15,717 bases of DNA from Tannerellaceae bacterium (GCA_031267205.1 JAIRZN010000140.1:1-15717), one strand, 5' to 3'. Positions 7,614-15,688 are shown, counted from the first letter of the stretch. Translations and numbers: made by a program. The notes: generated by a model from the sequence alone, not told the origin.

Positions 7614-8070
7614 CCTTTCCTACAAACTAAGAAGGAGGGAAAACGCCCGCCGGCTGACTTTCCTATAAACTAAATAAGAGGGAAAACGCCCGTCGGCTGA
7701 TTTTCCTATAAACTAAATAAGAGGGAAAACGCCCGTCGGCGGACTTTCTTATAAACTAAGAAAGAGGGAAAACAACCGCCGGCATATTTCCCTACGCCAT
7801 AATAAATCGGAAAACAACCGTCGGCATATTTCCCTACGACATAATAAATCGGAAAACAGTCGTCGGCGGATTTCCCTACGTCATAATAAGTCGGAAAACG
7901 CCCGTCGGCGGACTTCCCTACGTCATAATAAGTCGGAAAACGCCCGTCGGCGGATTTCCCTACAACATAATAAGTCGGAAAACAGTCGTCGGCGGGCTTT
8001 CTTGCGAGATAAAAAGATAGAAAAACGGTTGTTGGCCGGCTTTCTTGCGAGGGTATTTGGAGGGGGAACG
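7614..8070. repeat. Minisatellite 1: about 10 units of 42-43 bp with hairpin potential
   Basis: The landmark GGAAAAC recurs at 7638, 7681, 7724, 7767, 7809, 7851, 7893, 7935 and 7977, with a degenerate copy at 8019 and a half copy near 8061. The first three intervals are 43 bp and the next six are 42 bp, marking two subfamilies: one with TATAAACTAA spacers, then one with CATAATAA spacers. Each unit carries GGAAA and, about 15 bases on, TTTCC, able to pair as the outer part of a hairpin. In units such as 7893 and 7935 an inner CGCC/GGCG stem with a CGTC loop adds to it. The array fills the space between the GC-rich element and fecR. I see no gene in 7418-8150. Confidence 0.9.
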
Positions 8071-8150
8071 GTTGTTAAATAACATTTATTTTTCGTAGGG
8101 TTGTAAGGGATTGCGCCGCTTGGGGGATATTTATTATAAAATATGGAAGG

Positions 8151-9095
8151 ATGAGCGATGAATTGTTTCCGCAGGATGGCGTAGGGACGGATGGGACTGA
8201 TTTTTTCCTTGAAAAATGGGCTGAAGCGTCGGGGGGGAGTATTCCGCCGGAGGTTCAGTTGCGGATATTCAGGGAGATAAAGATGCGTGCGTCTGACGCT
8301 TCATCGCGCCGGAAGGGTGGCGGGGGGCGTCGGCCGGCCGTTTGGGTGCGGTATGCGGCGGCTCTGATACTGCTTGCGGGCGTGGGGATTGCATCGCATT
8401 TATATACGCGGCGCGTCTACGCTACGGATACTGCGGCGCCGGCGGCTACGGGCGGGGAGATCGTCGTTGCGGCTGAAAAGGGGCAACGGGCGAACGTCAC
8501 GCTGCCCGACGGGACTAAGGTATGGCTCAACTCGCACTCGCGTATTACCTGCCCTGACGGCTATGGGAAGTCAGTCCGACTGCTCAGGCTGACGGGCGAA
8601 GCTTATTTTGAAGTGGCCCGCGACACGTCCGCACGTTTCGTTGTCGAGGCAGGCGGCATGTCGGTAGAAGCCCTCGGTACATCGTTCAACGTCAAGGCTT
8701 ACGAGGAAGACGCCGACGTGGTGGCCACGCTCTTTACGGGGAGCGTCGCAGCGAGCGCGCTTGATACGACAATCAGGCTAATGCCCGCCGAAGAGGTGCG
8801 GCTGAGGCGCGACAATCGCCAGGTGTCGGTCTCGCGGCCTGAGAACCTATCCTACGCCAAGATGTGGATGAGCGACGAGTTGGCCTTCGACAAGCTGACG
8901 ATGAAAGAAATCGCCGTCATGCTCAACCGCATGTATAATGTCGAGATCGTCTTCCGCACGCCCGCGATCGAAGCCTACCGCTTTTCGGGCATAATCAAGA
9001 ACAACAGCTTGGACAACGTCATTGAGCTAATCAGTCTAACCGCCCCCATCTCGTACCGCTCAAGAGGGGACACAATCATACTCGACGCCAAATAA
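8151..9095 (+). CDS. FecR-family anti-sigma factor (transmembrane sigma regulator)
   Basis: A 314-residue inner-membrane regulator that would hold an ECF sigma factor inactive until the TonB-dependent transporter signals across the periplasm. Residues 1-65 are cytoplasmic and short, the expected sigma-binding part. A TM helix spans about 67-84 (YAAALILLAGVGIASHL). The periplasmic FecR domain (about 105-200) contains VTLPDGTKVWLNSHSRI, LTGEAYFEVARD and EALGTSFNVKAY, all typical of the family. A DUF4974 domain (about 243-311; FDKLTMKEIAVMLNRMYNVEI, YRFSGII) closes it. The start at 8151 gives the usual family length, and a weak GGAAGG lies just upstream. No sigma-70 family gene precedes it, which is unusual. 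The downstream susC-like gene carries the matching STN domain. Confidence 0.93.
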   Translation: MSDELFPQDGVGTDGTDFFLEKWAEASGGSIPPEVQLRIFREIKMRASDASSRRKGGGGRRPAVWVRYAAALILLAGVGIASHLYTRRVYATDTAAPAATGGEIVVAAEKGQRANVTLPDGTKVWLNSHSRITCPDGYGKSVRLLRLTGEAYFEVARDTSARFVVEAGGMSVEALGTSFNVKAYEEDADVVATLFTGSVAASALDTTIRLMPAEEVRLRRDNRQVSVSRPENLSYAKMWMSDELAFDKLTMKEIAVMLNRMYNVEIVFRTPAIEAYRFSGIIKNNSLDNVIELISLTAPISYRSRGDTIILDAK

Positions 9096-9160
9096 CGCAC
9101 GCCATAGATACCAAAAACCTGTTTTATTTATACACACCAAAAACACAAGCTTATGGGATA

Positions 9161-9210
9161 AGAAAAAAACAAGCCCGGCTGTTTCCCTGCGAAGTCAAGG
9201 GGAAAAAGCC
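9161..9210. repeat. Solo relative of minisatellite 1 in the fecR-susC gap
   Basis: This segment keeps, in the same order, the main landmarks of the 7614-8070 units: an A-run with AAAACAA, a CCCGGC core, TTTCCCTGCG (array: TTTCCCTACG) and a closing GGGGAAAA. It is shortened by a few bases in the AT spacer. TTTCCC (9182-9187) and GGGAAA (9200-9205) can form a 6 bp stem. The rest of the 9096-9272 spacer is AT-rich, with no clear TAnnTTTG promoter. Confidence 0.5.
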
Positions 9211-9246
9211 TAATCTATTCACTTAATTTATAAACATTATTATTTT

Positions 9247-9276
9247 ATGTGTAACTACAAAAAGTATCAAGGATGA
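9247..9276 (+). other. Possible 9-codon leader ORF overlapping the susC start
   Basis: ATG at 9247 opens a nine-codon frame (MCNYKKYQG) whose TGA at 9274-9276 overlaps the susC-like ATG at 9273 as ATGA. Such an overlap would allow translational coupling. The frame is too short to judge by composition and could be chance. Confidence 0.25.
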
Positions 9277-12200
9277 TTAGTTTTAAGCAATTATTTTCAG
9301 TGGCGGCAGCCTGCGCCTTATGTATGCTCGCGCCACTCAACGACGCCAAGGCTGCACAGATAACTTTTTCGGCAAAGAACAAGTCCGTGCGCGAGGTAAT
9401 CAAAGAAATAGAAAAGATCAGCGATTACCGTTTCTTTTATAACGACGACCTTCGGGGCCTAAACGCCGTAATATCGGTTAACGTCGAAGAAGGCGACATC
9501 GACAAGATGATGGATCAGATTACGAGGCAGACCGGCATTTCCTATATCGTGAGGGAAAACAACCAGGTTGTGCTCTCGTCAAAGGCTACGGCTGTGCCGC
9601 AGCAGAAGGACGCTAACCGCAAGGTAGTGACGGGAATCGTCACCGACACGTCCGGCGAGCCGGTTATAGGCGCAAATGTTATGGAAAAGGGCGCGGCTAA
9701 CGGTACCATCACCGACGTAGACGGCCGCTTCTCCCTCACAGTACCTGCCGACGCCGTACTTCAGGTGTCGTACATAGGCTACCTGACGTCGGAAACGGCA
9801 GTAAACGGCCGCACGTCGGTCGACATACGTATTGAGGAAAACTCGCAGTCGCTGAACGAAGTCGTCGTCGTAGGATACGGCGTACAGAAGAAGGTCAACC
9901 TCTCCGGCGCCGTCCAGGCCGTCTCAGGAGCAGCCATCTCAAACCGTCCGATAACGAACGTCAACCGCGGGTTGCAAGGCTTAGTCCCCAACCTCAACAT
10001 CACCAACCTTACCGGCAGGGCCGACGCGGCTCCGGAGATCAACATACGCGGCTTCACGTCCATCAACGGAGGCGAGGCCTTCATCCTGGTCGATAACGTA
10101 CCGGTGTCGAGCAATGAGCTGTCGCGTATTAATCCCGACGACATAGAGAACGTGTCCGTGCTCAAGGACGCTTCCTCGGCCGCCATATACGGAGCGCGCG
10201 CCGCCTTCGGCGTTGTGTTGATAACGACCAAGAAGGCTAACCGCGAAAGCTCTGACCTGAAGGTAAACTTCAGCGGCAACTATGCTGTGCGCGACAGAGG
10301 CATACGCCCGGAGATAGTCACCGACATAGTGCAGGTGATGGAGACGAAGAACCTGGCCCGCACGCCGCTATCGCCCCTCTTCAGTCAGGCGCAACTCGAA
10401 TACGCCCGCAAGCTCGCCGCCGATCCCTCGCTCGGCCGCGTTATACCCGACCCTACGAATCCCAACCAATGGGCCTATTTCGGGCAGACAGACTGGGTGA
10501 AGGAGGGCTACAAGGAGGCGGCGCCTTCATATACGGCCAACATCAACATCTCGAAGTGGGACGAAAAGCTATCCTACTACGTCTCCGGCGGCTATTACAA
10601 AGAAGATGGTTTGCTCAGATACGGGAACGACAATATGCAACGTTACAACTTCAGGGCTAAGGGCGACATGGCGCTCACGTCGTGGTGGAAGGTAGGGTCG
10701 AACATCTCCTACGTGAATACCGTCTACGACTCGCCTTCGTTCCTCGACGGATACTTCAATTGGAACATCAATAGGATAGCATCCACAGAGGTGCCGAAGA
10801 ATCCCGACGGGACATGGACAAGCTCAGGGGCATCCCTGCTCGGCGCTATCCGGGAAGGAGGCCGCAGGAATGACCGCCGCAACGAGACGCAGCTCTCGTT
10901 TACGACGCAGGTGGATCTGATAAAGGACGTATGGACGTTGAATGCCGATGTAAATTTCAGGCGGACGAACTTCAACAGGGACAAGTACAACCTGCCTGTG
11001 CCCTACCGCACCGGCCCGAACCAGCCTATAATGTATTCGCTAAGCGACAGGGGCAGTACTTCGTATACCGAGTTTACCGCGAGGGAAGACCGCTATGATA
11101 TATATAATGTATATAGCAATTTCACGAAGACCTTCGGGCGTAAGCATTTCTTCAACGCTATGATCGGATACAACAGCGAGCTGACGAGCCTCAACACATA
11201 CGCTACGCGGAAGGACCTGCTGATCTCGAGCGCCCTGCCTGAGATAAACCTGGCGACCGGCGCGACTACGGCTTCCAACTCGAGGCGCGAACTTGCCTTG
11301 CAGGGGATATTCGGGAGGGTTAATTATATATTCGATAATCGCTATATCGTGGAATTTAATGGGCGTTACGACGGATCATCACGATTCCCCGCAGGCGACC
11401 GCTACGGCTTCTTCCCTTCAGCCTCGGCAGGATGGTTGGTCGTTAACGAAAAGTTCTTCGCCGGAATAGCCGACAAGCTCGATATATCTAATCTTAAGCT
11501 GCGCGCTTCGTATGGATTACTCGGTAATCAGACGATATTCGAAGGCGAAACTCCCCTCTACTATCCGTACATCCCCTATATGTCTTCGGACAAAACAGGC
11601 CAGGCGTTGGACGGGGATCGCCCTGTTTACGTCAAGCAGCCGGGCGTCGTCTCCCCGTCCCTGACATGGGAAAAGGTGAGGACTATAAACGGCGGTATCG
11701 ACATAGGATTGTTTAATGGACGGTTTGACGCATCGTTCGACTACTATGTGCGTTATACCGACGATATGCTTACGTACAGCAAGGAGCTGCCCGCTGTCTT
11801 CGGCGCAAAGGCTCCAAAGACTAATGCGGCTAACCTCAAGACGCAGGGCTGGGAGCTGTCAGCCGGTTGGAGGGACCGCTTTATGCTGGCGAACTCGCCC
11901 TTCAACTGGTCGGTCAAACTTATGCTGGCCGACAGCAAATCGTTCATCACCAAGTTCGATAATCCGAGCAAACTGCTTTCCAACTACTACGAAGGCCAGC
12001 AGATAGGGGAAATATGGGGATTCGTCAACGACGGCTTCTTTCAGAGCGAAGAAGAACTGAAGAAACTCGACCAGAGCGCCGTCGGTACCGACGACCAGAG
12101 TTATAAGTTCTACGTAGGCGATACGCGCTTCAAAGATCTGAACGGCGATAATAAGATAGACTTCGGCGACAAGACGGTGGACAAGCCCGGCGACAGGAAA

Positions 12201-12737
12201 ATCATCGGCAACACGGAAGTACGCTTCCCTTATAGCTTCGAACTGTACGGCGACTGGAAAGGTTTCGACCTCCGCGCATTCTTCCAGGGCATAGGCAAAC
12301 GCGACTGGTATCCCGCGGCGGCAAGTATATACTTCTGGGGCGTCTATGCACAGCCATGGACTAATGTCACCAAGAAGAACCTCGACCACTGGACGCCTGA
12401 AAAGCCCGACGGCTACTTCCCGCGCATGAAAGCCTACATAGCCGAAGATCCCAACGAGGAACTCAGCGCCCCGCAGACGAAGTATCTCCAGGACGCCTCC
12501 TACCTGCGCTTGAAAAACCTGACGCTCGGATACACCCTCCCGAAGGCCTTGCTCAACAGGGCGCGCATAGAAAACCTCAGGGTATATTTCAGCGCCGAAA
12601 ATGTCCTGACCTTTAGTCACCTGGATAAGGATATAGACCTTGACCCGGAAATAGTACACAAGAGCTATAACGGATCCAATTCGGGGACGTATCCTATGCA
12701 GAGGACGTATTCATTGGGATTAAATATCACCTTCTAA
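9273..12737 (+). CDS. SusC/RagA-family TonB-dependent outer-membrane transporter with STN signalling domain
   Basis: A 1154-residue transporter that would carry oligosaccharides (or, in RagA-like members, peptides) across the outer membrane using TonB energy, with SusD as its lid. Order of domains: signal peptide (cleavage near Ala28); STN domain (about 30-102), the periplasmic part that talks to FecR; a carboxypeptidase-regulatory-like beta-sandwich (about 118-188; GIVTDTSGEPVIGANV, SYIGY); the SusC signature/TonB-box region LNEVVVVGYGVQKK (194-207); a plug (about 210-330; NIRGFTSINGGEAFILVDNVP, LKDASSAAIYGARAAFGVVLITTKK); then a beta-barrel ending in LGLNITF with the terminal aromatic needed for BAM insertion. 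It is intact and 38 bp upstream of susD. The STN domain plus adjacent fecR mark it as a signalling-type transporter; the ligand is unknown. Confidence 0.96.
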   Translation: MISFKQLFSVAAACALCMLAPLNDAKAAQITFSAKNKSVREVIKEIEKISDYRFFYNDDLRGLNAVISVNVEEGDIDKMMDQITRQTGISYIVRENNQVVLSSKATAVPQQKDANRKVVTGIVTDTSGEPVIGANVMEKGAANGTITDVDGRFSLTVPADAVLQVSYIGYLTSETAVNGRTSVDIRIEENSQSLNEVVVVGYGVQKKVNLSGAVQAVSGAAISNRPITNVNRGLQGLVPNLNITNLTGRADAAPEINIRGFTSINGGEAFILVDNVPVSSNELSRINPDDIENVSVLKDASSAAIYGARAAFGVVLITTKKANRESSDLKVNFSGNYAVRDRGIRPEIVTDIVQVMETKNLARTPLSPLFSQAQLEYARKLAADPSLGRVIPDPTNPNQWAYFGQTDWVKEGYKEAAPSYTANINISKWDEKLSYYVSGGYYKEDGLLRYGNDNMQRYNFRAKGDMALTSWWKVGSNISYVNTVYDSPSFLDGYFNWNINRIASTEVPKNPDGTWTSSGASLLGAIREGGRRNDRRNETQLSFTTQVDLIKDVWTLNADVNFRRTNFNRDKYNLPVPYRTGPNQPIMYSLSDRGSTSYTEFTAREDRYDIYNVYSNFTKTFGRKHFFNAMIGYNSELTSLNTYATRKDLLISSALPEINLATGATTASNSRRELALQGIFGRVNYIFDNRYIVEFNGRYDGSSRFPAGDRYGFFPSASAGWLVVNEKFFAGIADKLDISNLKLRASYGLLGNQTIFEGETPLYYPYIPYMSSDKTGQALDGDRPVYVKQPGVVSPSLTWEKVRTINGGIDIGLFNGRFDASFDYYVRYTDDMLTYSKELPAVFGAKAPKTNAANLKTQGWELSAGWRDRFMLANSPFNWSVKLMLADSKSFITKFDNPSKLLSNYYEGQQIGEIWGFVNDGFFQSEEELKKLDQSAVGTDDQSYKFYVGDTRFKDLNGDNKIDFGDKTVDKPGDRKIIGNTEVRFPYSFELYGDWKGFDLRAFFQGIGKRDWYPAAASIYFWGVYAQPWTNVTKKNLDHWTPEKPDGYFPRMKAYIAEDPNEELSAPQTKYLQDASYLRLKNLTLGYTLPKALLNRARIENLRVYFSAENVLTFSHLDKDIDLDPEIVHKSYNGSNSGTYPMQRTYSLGLNITF

Positions 12738-12775
12738 ACATGGATTGTTTCTACTAAAATTATATATAAGTAAGT

Positions 12776-14593
12776 ATGAAAAGGATTAATTTGTTTACTA
12801 TATGCGCTCTTTATCTATCCATGCTCTTGTCGTGCGAGGCGGGATTCATGGATAAATATCCTACAACGGAGATTACGGATAAGGAATTTTTCAATACCGT
12901 AACTGATTTGGAAACCTATACGAATGGTTTCTACGGCTACATACCGGCTGTCTACGCCGACCATGGCTCGGATAATATCTCGGTTCATACGGGAGCCGTC
13001 TCGACTGACCAGATGGTGGTCTCGATGGATCAGATAGTGATCGGGAACGTATCTTCTTCCAATATCAAAGGTTGGAATAACTGGGACAAACTTCGCTCCA
13101 TTAACTTCTTCCTCGTTAATGCCGCAAAGGCTGCAGGCGCCCCTGCCGACGTAGATCATTTCGTAGGTATAGCCAAGTTCTTCAGGGCTAAGTTCTATTT
13201 CGAGAAAGTATGCCTATACTCCGACGTTCCCTGGTACGGACAGCCTATGGATACGGACGACGAACGCCTCTACAAGGCGGCTGACCCAAGGACGTTGGTC
13301 GTAGATTCCATACTGGGCGACCTTCAGTTCGCCGTCGATCATATAAAGCCGGACTTGAAGACAAGGACAAGGATCAACCGCTACGCAGCCCTTGCCCTCA
13401 TGGCGCGCGTCTGCCTGCACGAAGGAACCTTCCGCAAGTATCACCCCGAATTAGGCCTTATGGACAAAAGCGCTCCCCTGCTCGAAAAGGCTGTCTGGGC
13501 CTGCGAGCAAATCATGAACAGCGGCGAGTTCATGGTCTACGGTAACAGCGCCGCCGACTTCGGGGCCTTGTTCGCCTCCCCCTCCTTGGAGAATAACAGG
13601 GAGATAATCCTCCAACAGGCCTCAAGCAAGGACCTGGGCGTTACGACGAACACCAACACCGTCCTCAATTGGCAATGGTCGCTTAGCCGTAGCCTGATGG
13701 AATCCTTCCTCATGAGCGACGGCTCGCCCTTTACCCAGGTGGACGGATACGACAGGAAGACATATACAGAAGTCTTCGCAAACAGGGATCCGCGCATGGC
13801 GGAGACATTTTGCTTCCCCGGCTTCAGGACGACGGAAGAAAGCCTGCCTGAATTGCCAAGCATCAAGTTCGGCGGCTACGGGCAGATAAAGTACTACCCC
13901 AAAGACCCTGCCCTGCGCGGCGGCTGGAATAACGATTACACCTCCTTGCCCATCTTCCGCCTTGGCGAGATACTCCTGGTATATGCCGAAGCTAAGGCCG
14001 AACTTGGCCTCCTCTCACAGGCCGACTTAGACAAAAGTCTGAACCTGCTCAGGGACCGTGTCGGCATGCCCCGTATGGATATGGGCAGGGCGAATACTAT
14101 TGTCGACCCCGTCCTGGCCGCCTATTACCCGAACGTGGCGGGCGCAAGCAGAGGCGTCCTGCTGGAAATAAGGAGGGAAAGGCGTGTCGAACTTGCCTGC
14201 GAGGGCTTCCGGGCGAACGACCTCAAGCGTTGGGCCGCCGGCGAACACTTCGCCGACAACAACCAGGGCGTCTACATACCATACCTCGGAGCCTACGACA
14301 TGAGCGGAGACAATGAACCCGACCTGGCCATATTGGCCTCCCCGGGCGAAACTTCGCCCATTGACCACCTGACGGAGGAACAAAAGACGCGCCTGTCCTA
14401 CTACTACCTGAAAACAAAAGACGGCGCCGACGACGGTTTCTACCTGAGCGAAGGCACAAAAGGCTTCGTATGCTTCACAGCATACAGGAAGAACCCACGC
14501 TCCTTCGTCTCCCCCAAGTACTACTACCTGCCAATACCCAAACAGCAGCTACTCCTCAACCCTAAACTTACGCAGCCCTTCGGCTGGGAATAA
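12776..14593 (+). CDS. SusD/RagB-family surface ligand-binding lipoprotein
   Basis: A 605-residue outer-membrane lipoprotein that would bind ligand at the cell surface and form the hinged lid of the SusC transporter upstream. The signal peptide ends in a clear lipobox (LLSC, lipidated Cys20), followed by the family's usual start FMDKYPTTEITDKEFF. The N-terminal SusD-like domain contains TPR-type helices (KFFRAKFYFEKVCLYSDVPW). The C-terminal SusD/RagB domain has the helix LPIFRLGEILLVYAEAKAEL (near residue 390) and the signature EIRRERRVELACEGFRANDLKRW (near residues 464-487). Both domains look complete. It is the last gene of the fecR-susC-susD run and is followed by a strong terminator. No glycan-degrading gene follows within the window, so the substrate cannot be inferred. 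Confidence 0.95.
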   Translation: MKRINLFTICALYLSMLLSCEAGFMDKYPTTEITDKEFFNTVTDLETYTNGFYGYIPAVYADHGSDNISVHTGAVSTDQMVVSMDQIVIGNVSSSNIKGWNNWDKLRSINFFLVNAAKAAGAPADVDHFVGIAKFFRAKFYFEKVCLYSDVPWYGQPMDTDDERLYKAADPRTLVVDSILGDLQFAVDHIKPDLKTRTRINRYAALALMARVCLHEGTFRKYHPELGLMDKSAPLLEKAVWACEQIMNSGEFMVYGNSAADFGALFASPSLENNREIILQQASSKDLGVTTNTNTVLNWQWSLSRSLMESFLMSDGSPFTQVDGYDRKTYTEVFANRDPRMAETFCFPGFRTTEESLPELPSIKFGGYGQIKYYPKDPALRGGWNNDYTSLPIFRLGEILLVYAEAKAELGLLSQADLDKSLNLLRDRVGMPRMDMGRANTIVDPVLAAYYPNVAGASRGVLLEIRRERRVELACEGFRANDLKRWAAGEHFADNNQGVYIPYLGAYDMSGDNEPDLAILASPGETSPIDHLTEEQKTRLSYYYLKTKDGADDGFYLSEGTKGFVCFTAYRKNPRSFVSPKYYYLPIPKQQLLLNPKLTQPFGWE

Positions 14594-14616
14594 ACAGCCG
14601 GCAAACTAAATAGAGT

Positions 14617-14658
14617 AGCAGGAAACAGGATTAGCTCCCGTTTCCTGCTTTCTTTTTA
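14617..14658 (+). terminator. Intrinsic terminator after susD
   Basis: A perfect 10 bp stem (AGCAGGAAAC at 14617-14626 with GTTTCCTGCT at 14640-14649) encloses a 13-base loop and is followed directly by TTCTTTTTA. It lies 24 bp after the susD stop codon and is a textbook rho-independent terminator for the fecR-susC-susD transcript. Confidence 0.9.
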
Positions 14659-14669
14659 TATATACCACT

Positions 14670-15514
14670 AAGCAAATGGCCGTTAGGGCCAAGCAGAGTG
14701 CCGTTCTGGGAAAGCAATGTGAGACTTTGGGAAAGCAATGTGCCGTTCTGGGAGAGCAATGTGAGACTTTGGGAAAGCAATGTGGCGTTCCGGCTAAGCA
14801 GATGGTCGCTCCGGCTAAGCAGATATTCGTTTGGGGATTTCCGATGGTCGCTTGGGGAGAGCAGATAGTCGTTCGGGCCAAGCAGATAGTCGTTCGGGCC
14901 AAGCAGATAATCGTTCGGGCCAAGCAGATAGTCGTTCGGGCCAAGCAGATAGTCGTTCGGGCCAAGCAGATAGTCGTTCGGGCCAAGCAGATAGTCGTTC
15001 GGGGAAAGCATATAGTCGTTCGGGCCAAGCAGATAGTCGTCCGGGCCAAGCAGATAGTCGTCCGGGCCAAGCAGATAGTCGTTCGGGCCAATCAGATAGT
15101 CGTTTGGGCTAAGCAGATAGTCGTTCGGGCTAAGCAGATGGTCGTTTGGGCTAAGCAGATGGTCTGTTGGGCCAAGCAGATGGTCTGGTGGGCCAAGCAG
15201 ATAGTAGATTGGGCTAAGCAGATGGTCGATTGGGCTAAGCAGATGGTCGTTTGGGCTAAGCAGATGGTCGATTGGGCTAAGCAGATGGTCGGTTGGGCTA
15301 AGCAGATAGTCGTTGGGGCTAAGCAGATAGTCGTTGGGGCTAAGCAGATGGTCGTTGGGGCTAAGCAGATGGTCGTTGGGGCTAAGCAGATAGTCGTTGG
15401 GGCTAAGCAGATAGTCGTTGGGGCTAAGCAGATGGTCGTTGGGGCTAAGCAGATAGTCGTTGGGGCTAAGCAGATGGTCGTTGGGGCTAAGCAAATAGTC
15501 GGCTGGGGAGAGCA
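14670..15514. repeat. Minisatellite 2: 40 in-register units of 21 bp
   Basis: From 14670 to 15509 there are 40 consecutive 21-base units, plus a partial unit starting GAGCA at 15510. Most begin AAGCA, continue GATAGTCG or GATGGTCG, and end in a G-rich GGGCC or GGGCT. The first and last full units are exactly 819 bp (39 x 21) apart, so there is no net indel. Units fall into blocks: divergent GTGAGACTTTGGGA-type units at the left edge, TTCGGGCC units (about 14859-15089), TTTGGGCT and relatives (about 15090-15300), then GTTGGGGCT units (about 15301-15488). Because 21 is a multiple of 3 and the unit lacks stops in several frames, long frames open on both strands (+14676-15581, -14631-15515). They start with no promoter or signal peptide, so I treat them as by-products, though coding cannot be excluded. 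Confidence 0.95.
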
Positions 15515-15622
15515 ATTTTTGAATATAATCCAGGCGTATACGGCCTGCTGCAGGCGTCGCCTCGCGCTGTGTATACTGTGAACGGGTCGGGCTGTTTTGG
15601 CTTTAAAAAAGTCGCCTCCACA

Positions 15623-15654
15623 TTTCCTGATTGGCGCGATATGACGTACCTTTG
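15623..15654 (+). promoter_or_regulatory. Bacteroidales-type promoter for the gene at the right edge
   Basis: TACCTTTG at 15647-15654 matches TAnnTTTG exactly. TTTC at 15623-15626 is one base off the -33 TTTG, with a 20 bp spacer. Transcription would start near 15661, about 28 nt before the first ATG. The 15515-15622 stretch between the 21 bp array and this promoter holds no gene that I can see. Confidence 0.65.
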
Positions 15655-15688
15655 CAGCGTATAAAACTGAAGATTTAAACCTCAAATT

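Noticed and set aside
6461..7630. Long plus-strand frame of 389 codons opposite the GH5 gene
   Set aside because: It is the antisense shadow of a gene with intact GH5 catalytic motifs. Its translation is low-complexity (rich in Arg, Pro and His) with no recognisable domain.
7614..8070. CRISPR array
   Set aside because: Similarity extends over the whole 42-43 bp unit. The parts between the conserved landmarks are near-identical from unit to unit rather than unique spacers.
8054..8094. Promoter for fecR (TATTTTTC at 8087-8094, one base off TAnnTTTG)
   Set aside because: No -33 element at acceptable spacing, and the AT-rich context makes single-mismatch hits likely by chance.
11859..12659. 266-codon minus-strand frame inside susC
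   Set aside because: Antisense shadow within an intact SusC beta-barrel, with no domain or start context.
14670..15514. CRISPR array
   Set aside because: Units are contiguous with no unique spacers between repeats, the 21 bp unit is too short, and no cas gene is present.
14670..15514. Diversity-generating retroelement variable region
   Set aside because: Variation is not confined to adenines of a template, there is no second template copy, and no reverse transcriptase gene is in the window.
14676..15581. Plus-strand 301-codon heptad-repeat frame (AKQIVVR-type) as a real protein
   Set aside because: A 21-base unit without stops opens several frames at once. This one starts 18 bp after a strong terminator with no promoter element or signal peptide, and most unit differences change its residues. 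It is kept only as an alternative reading of the repeat.
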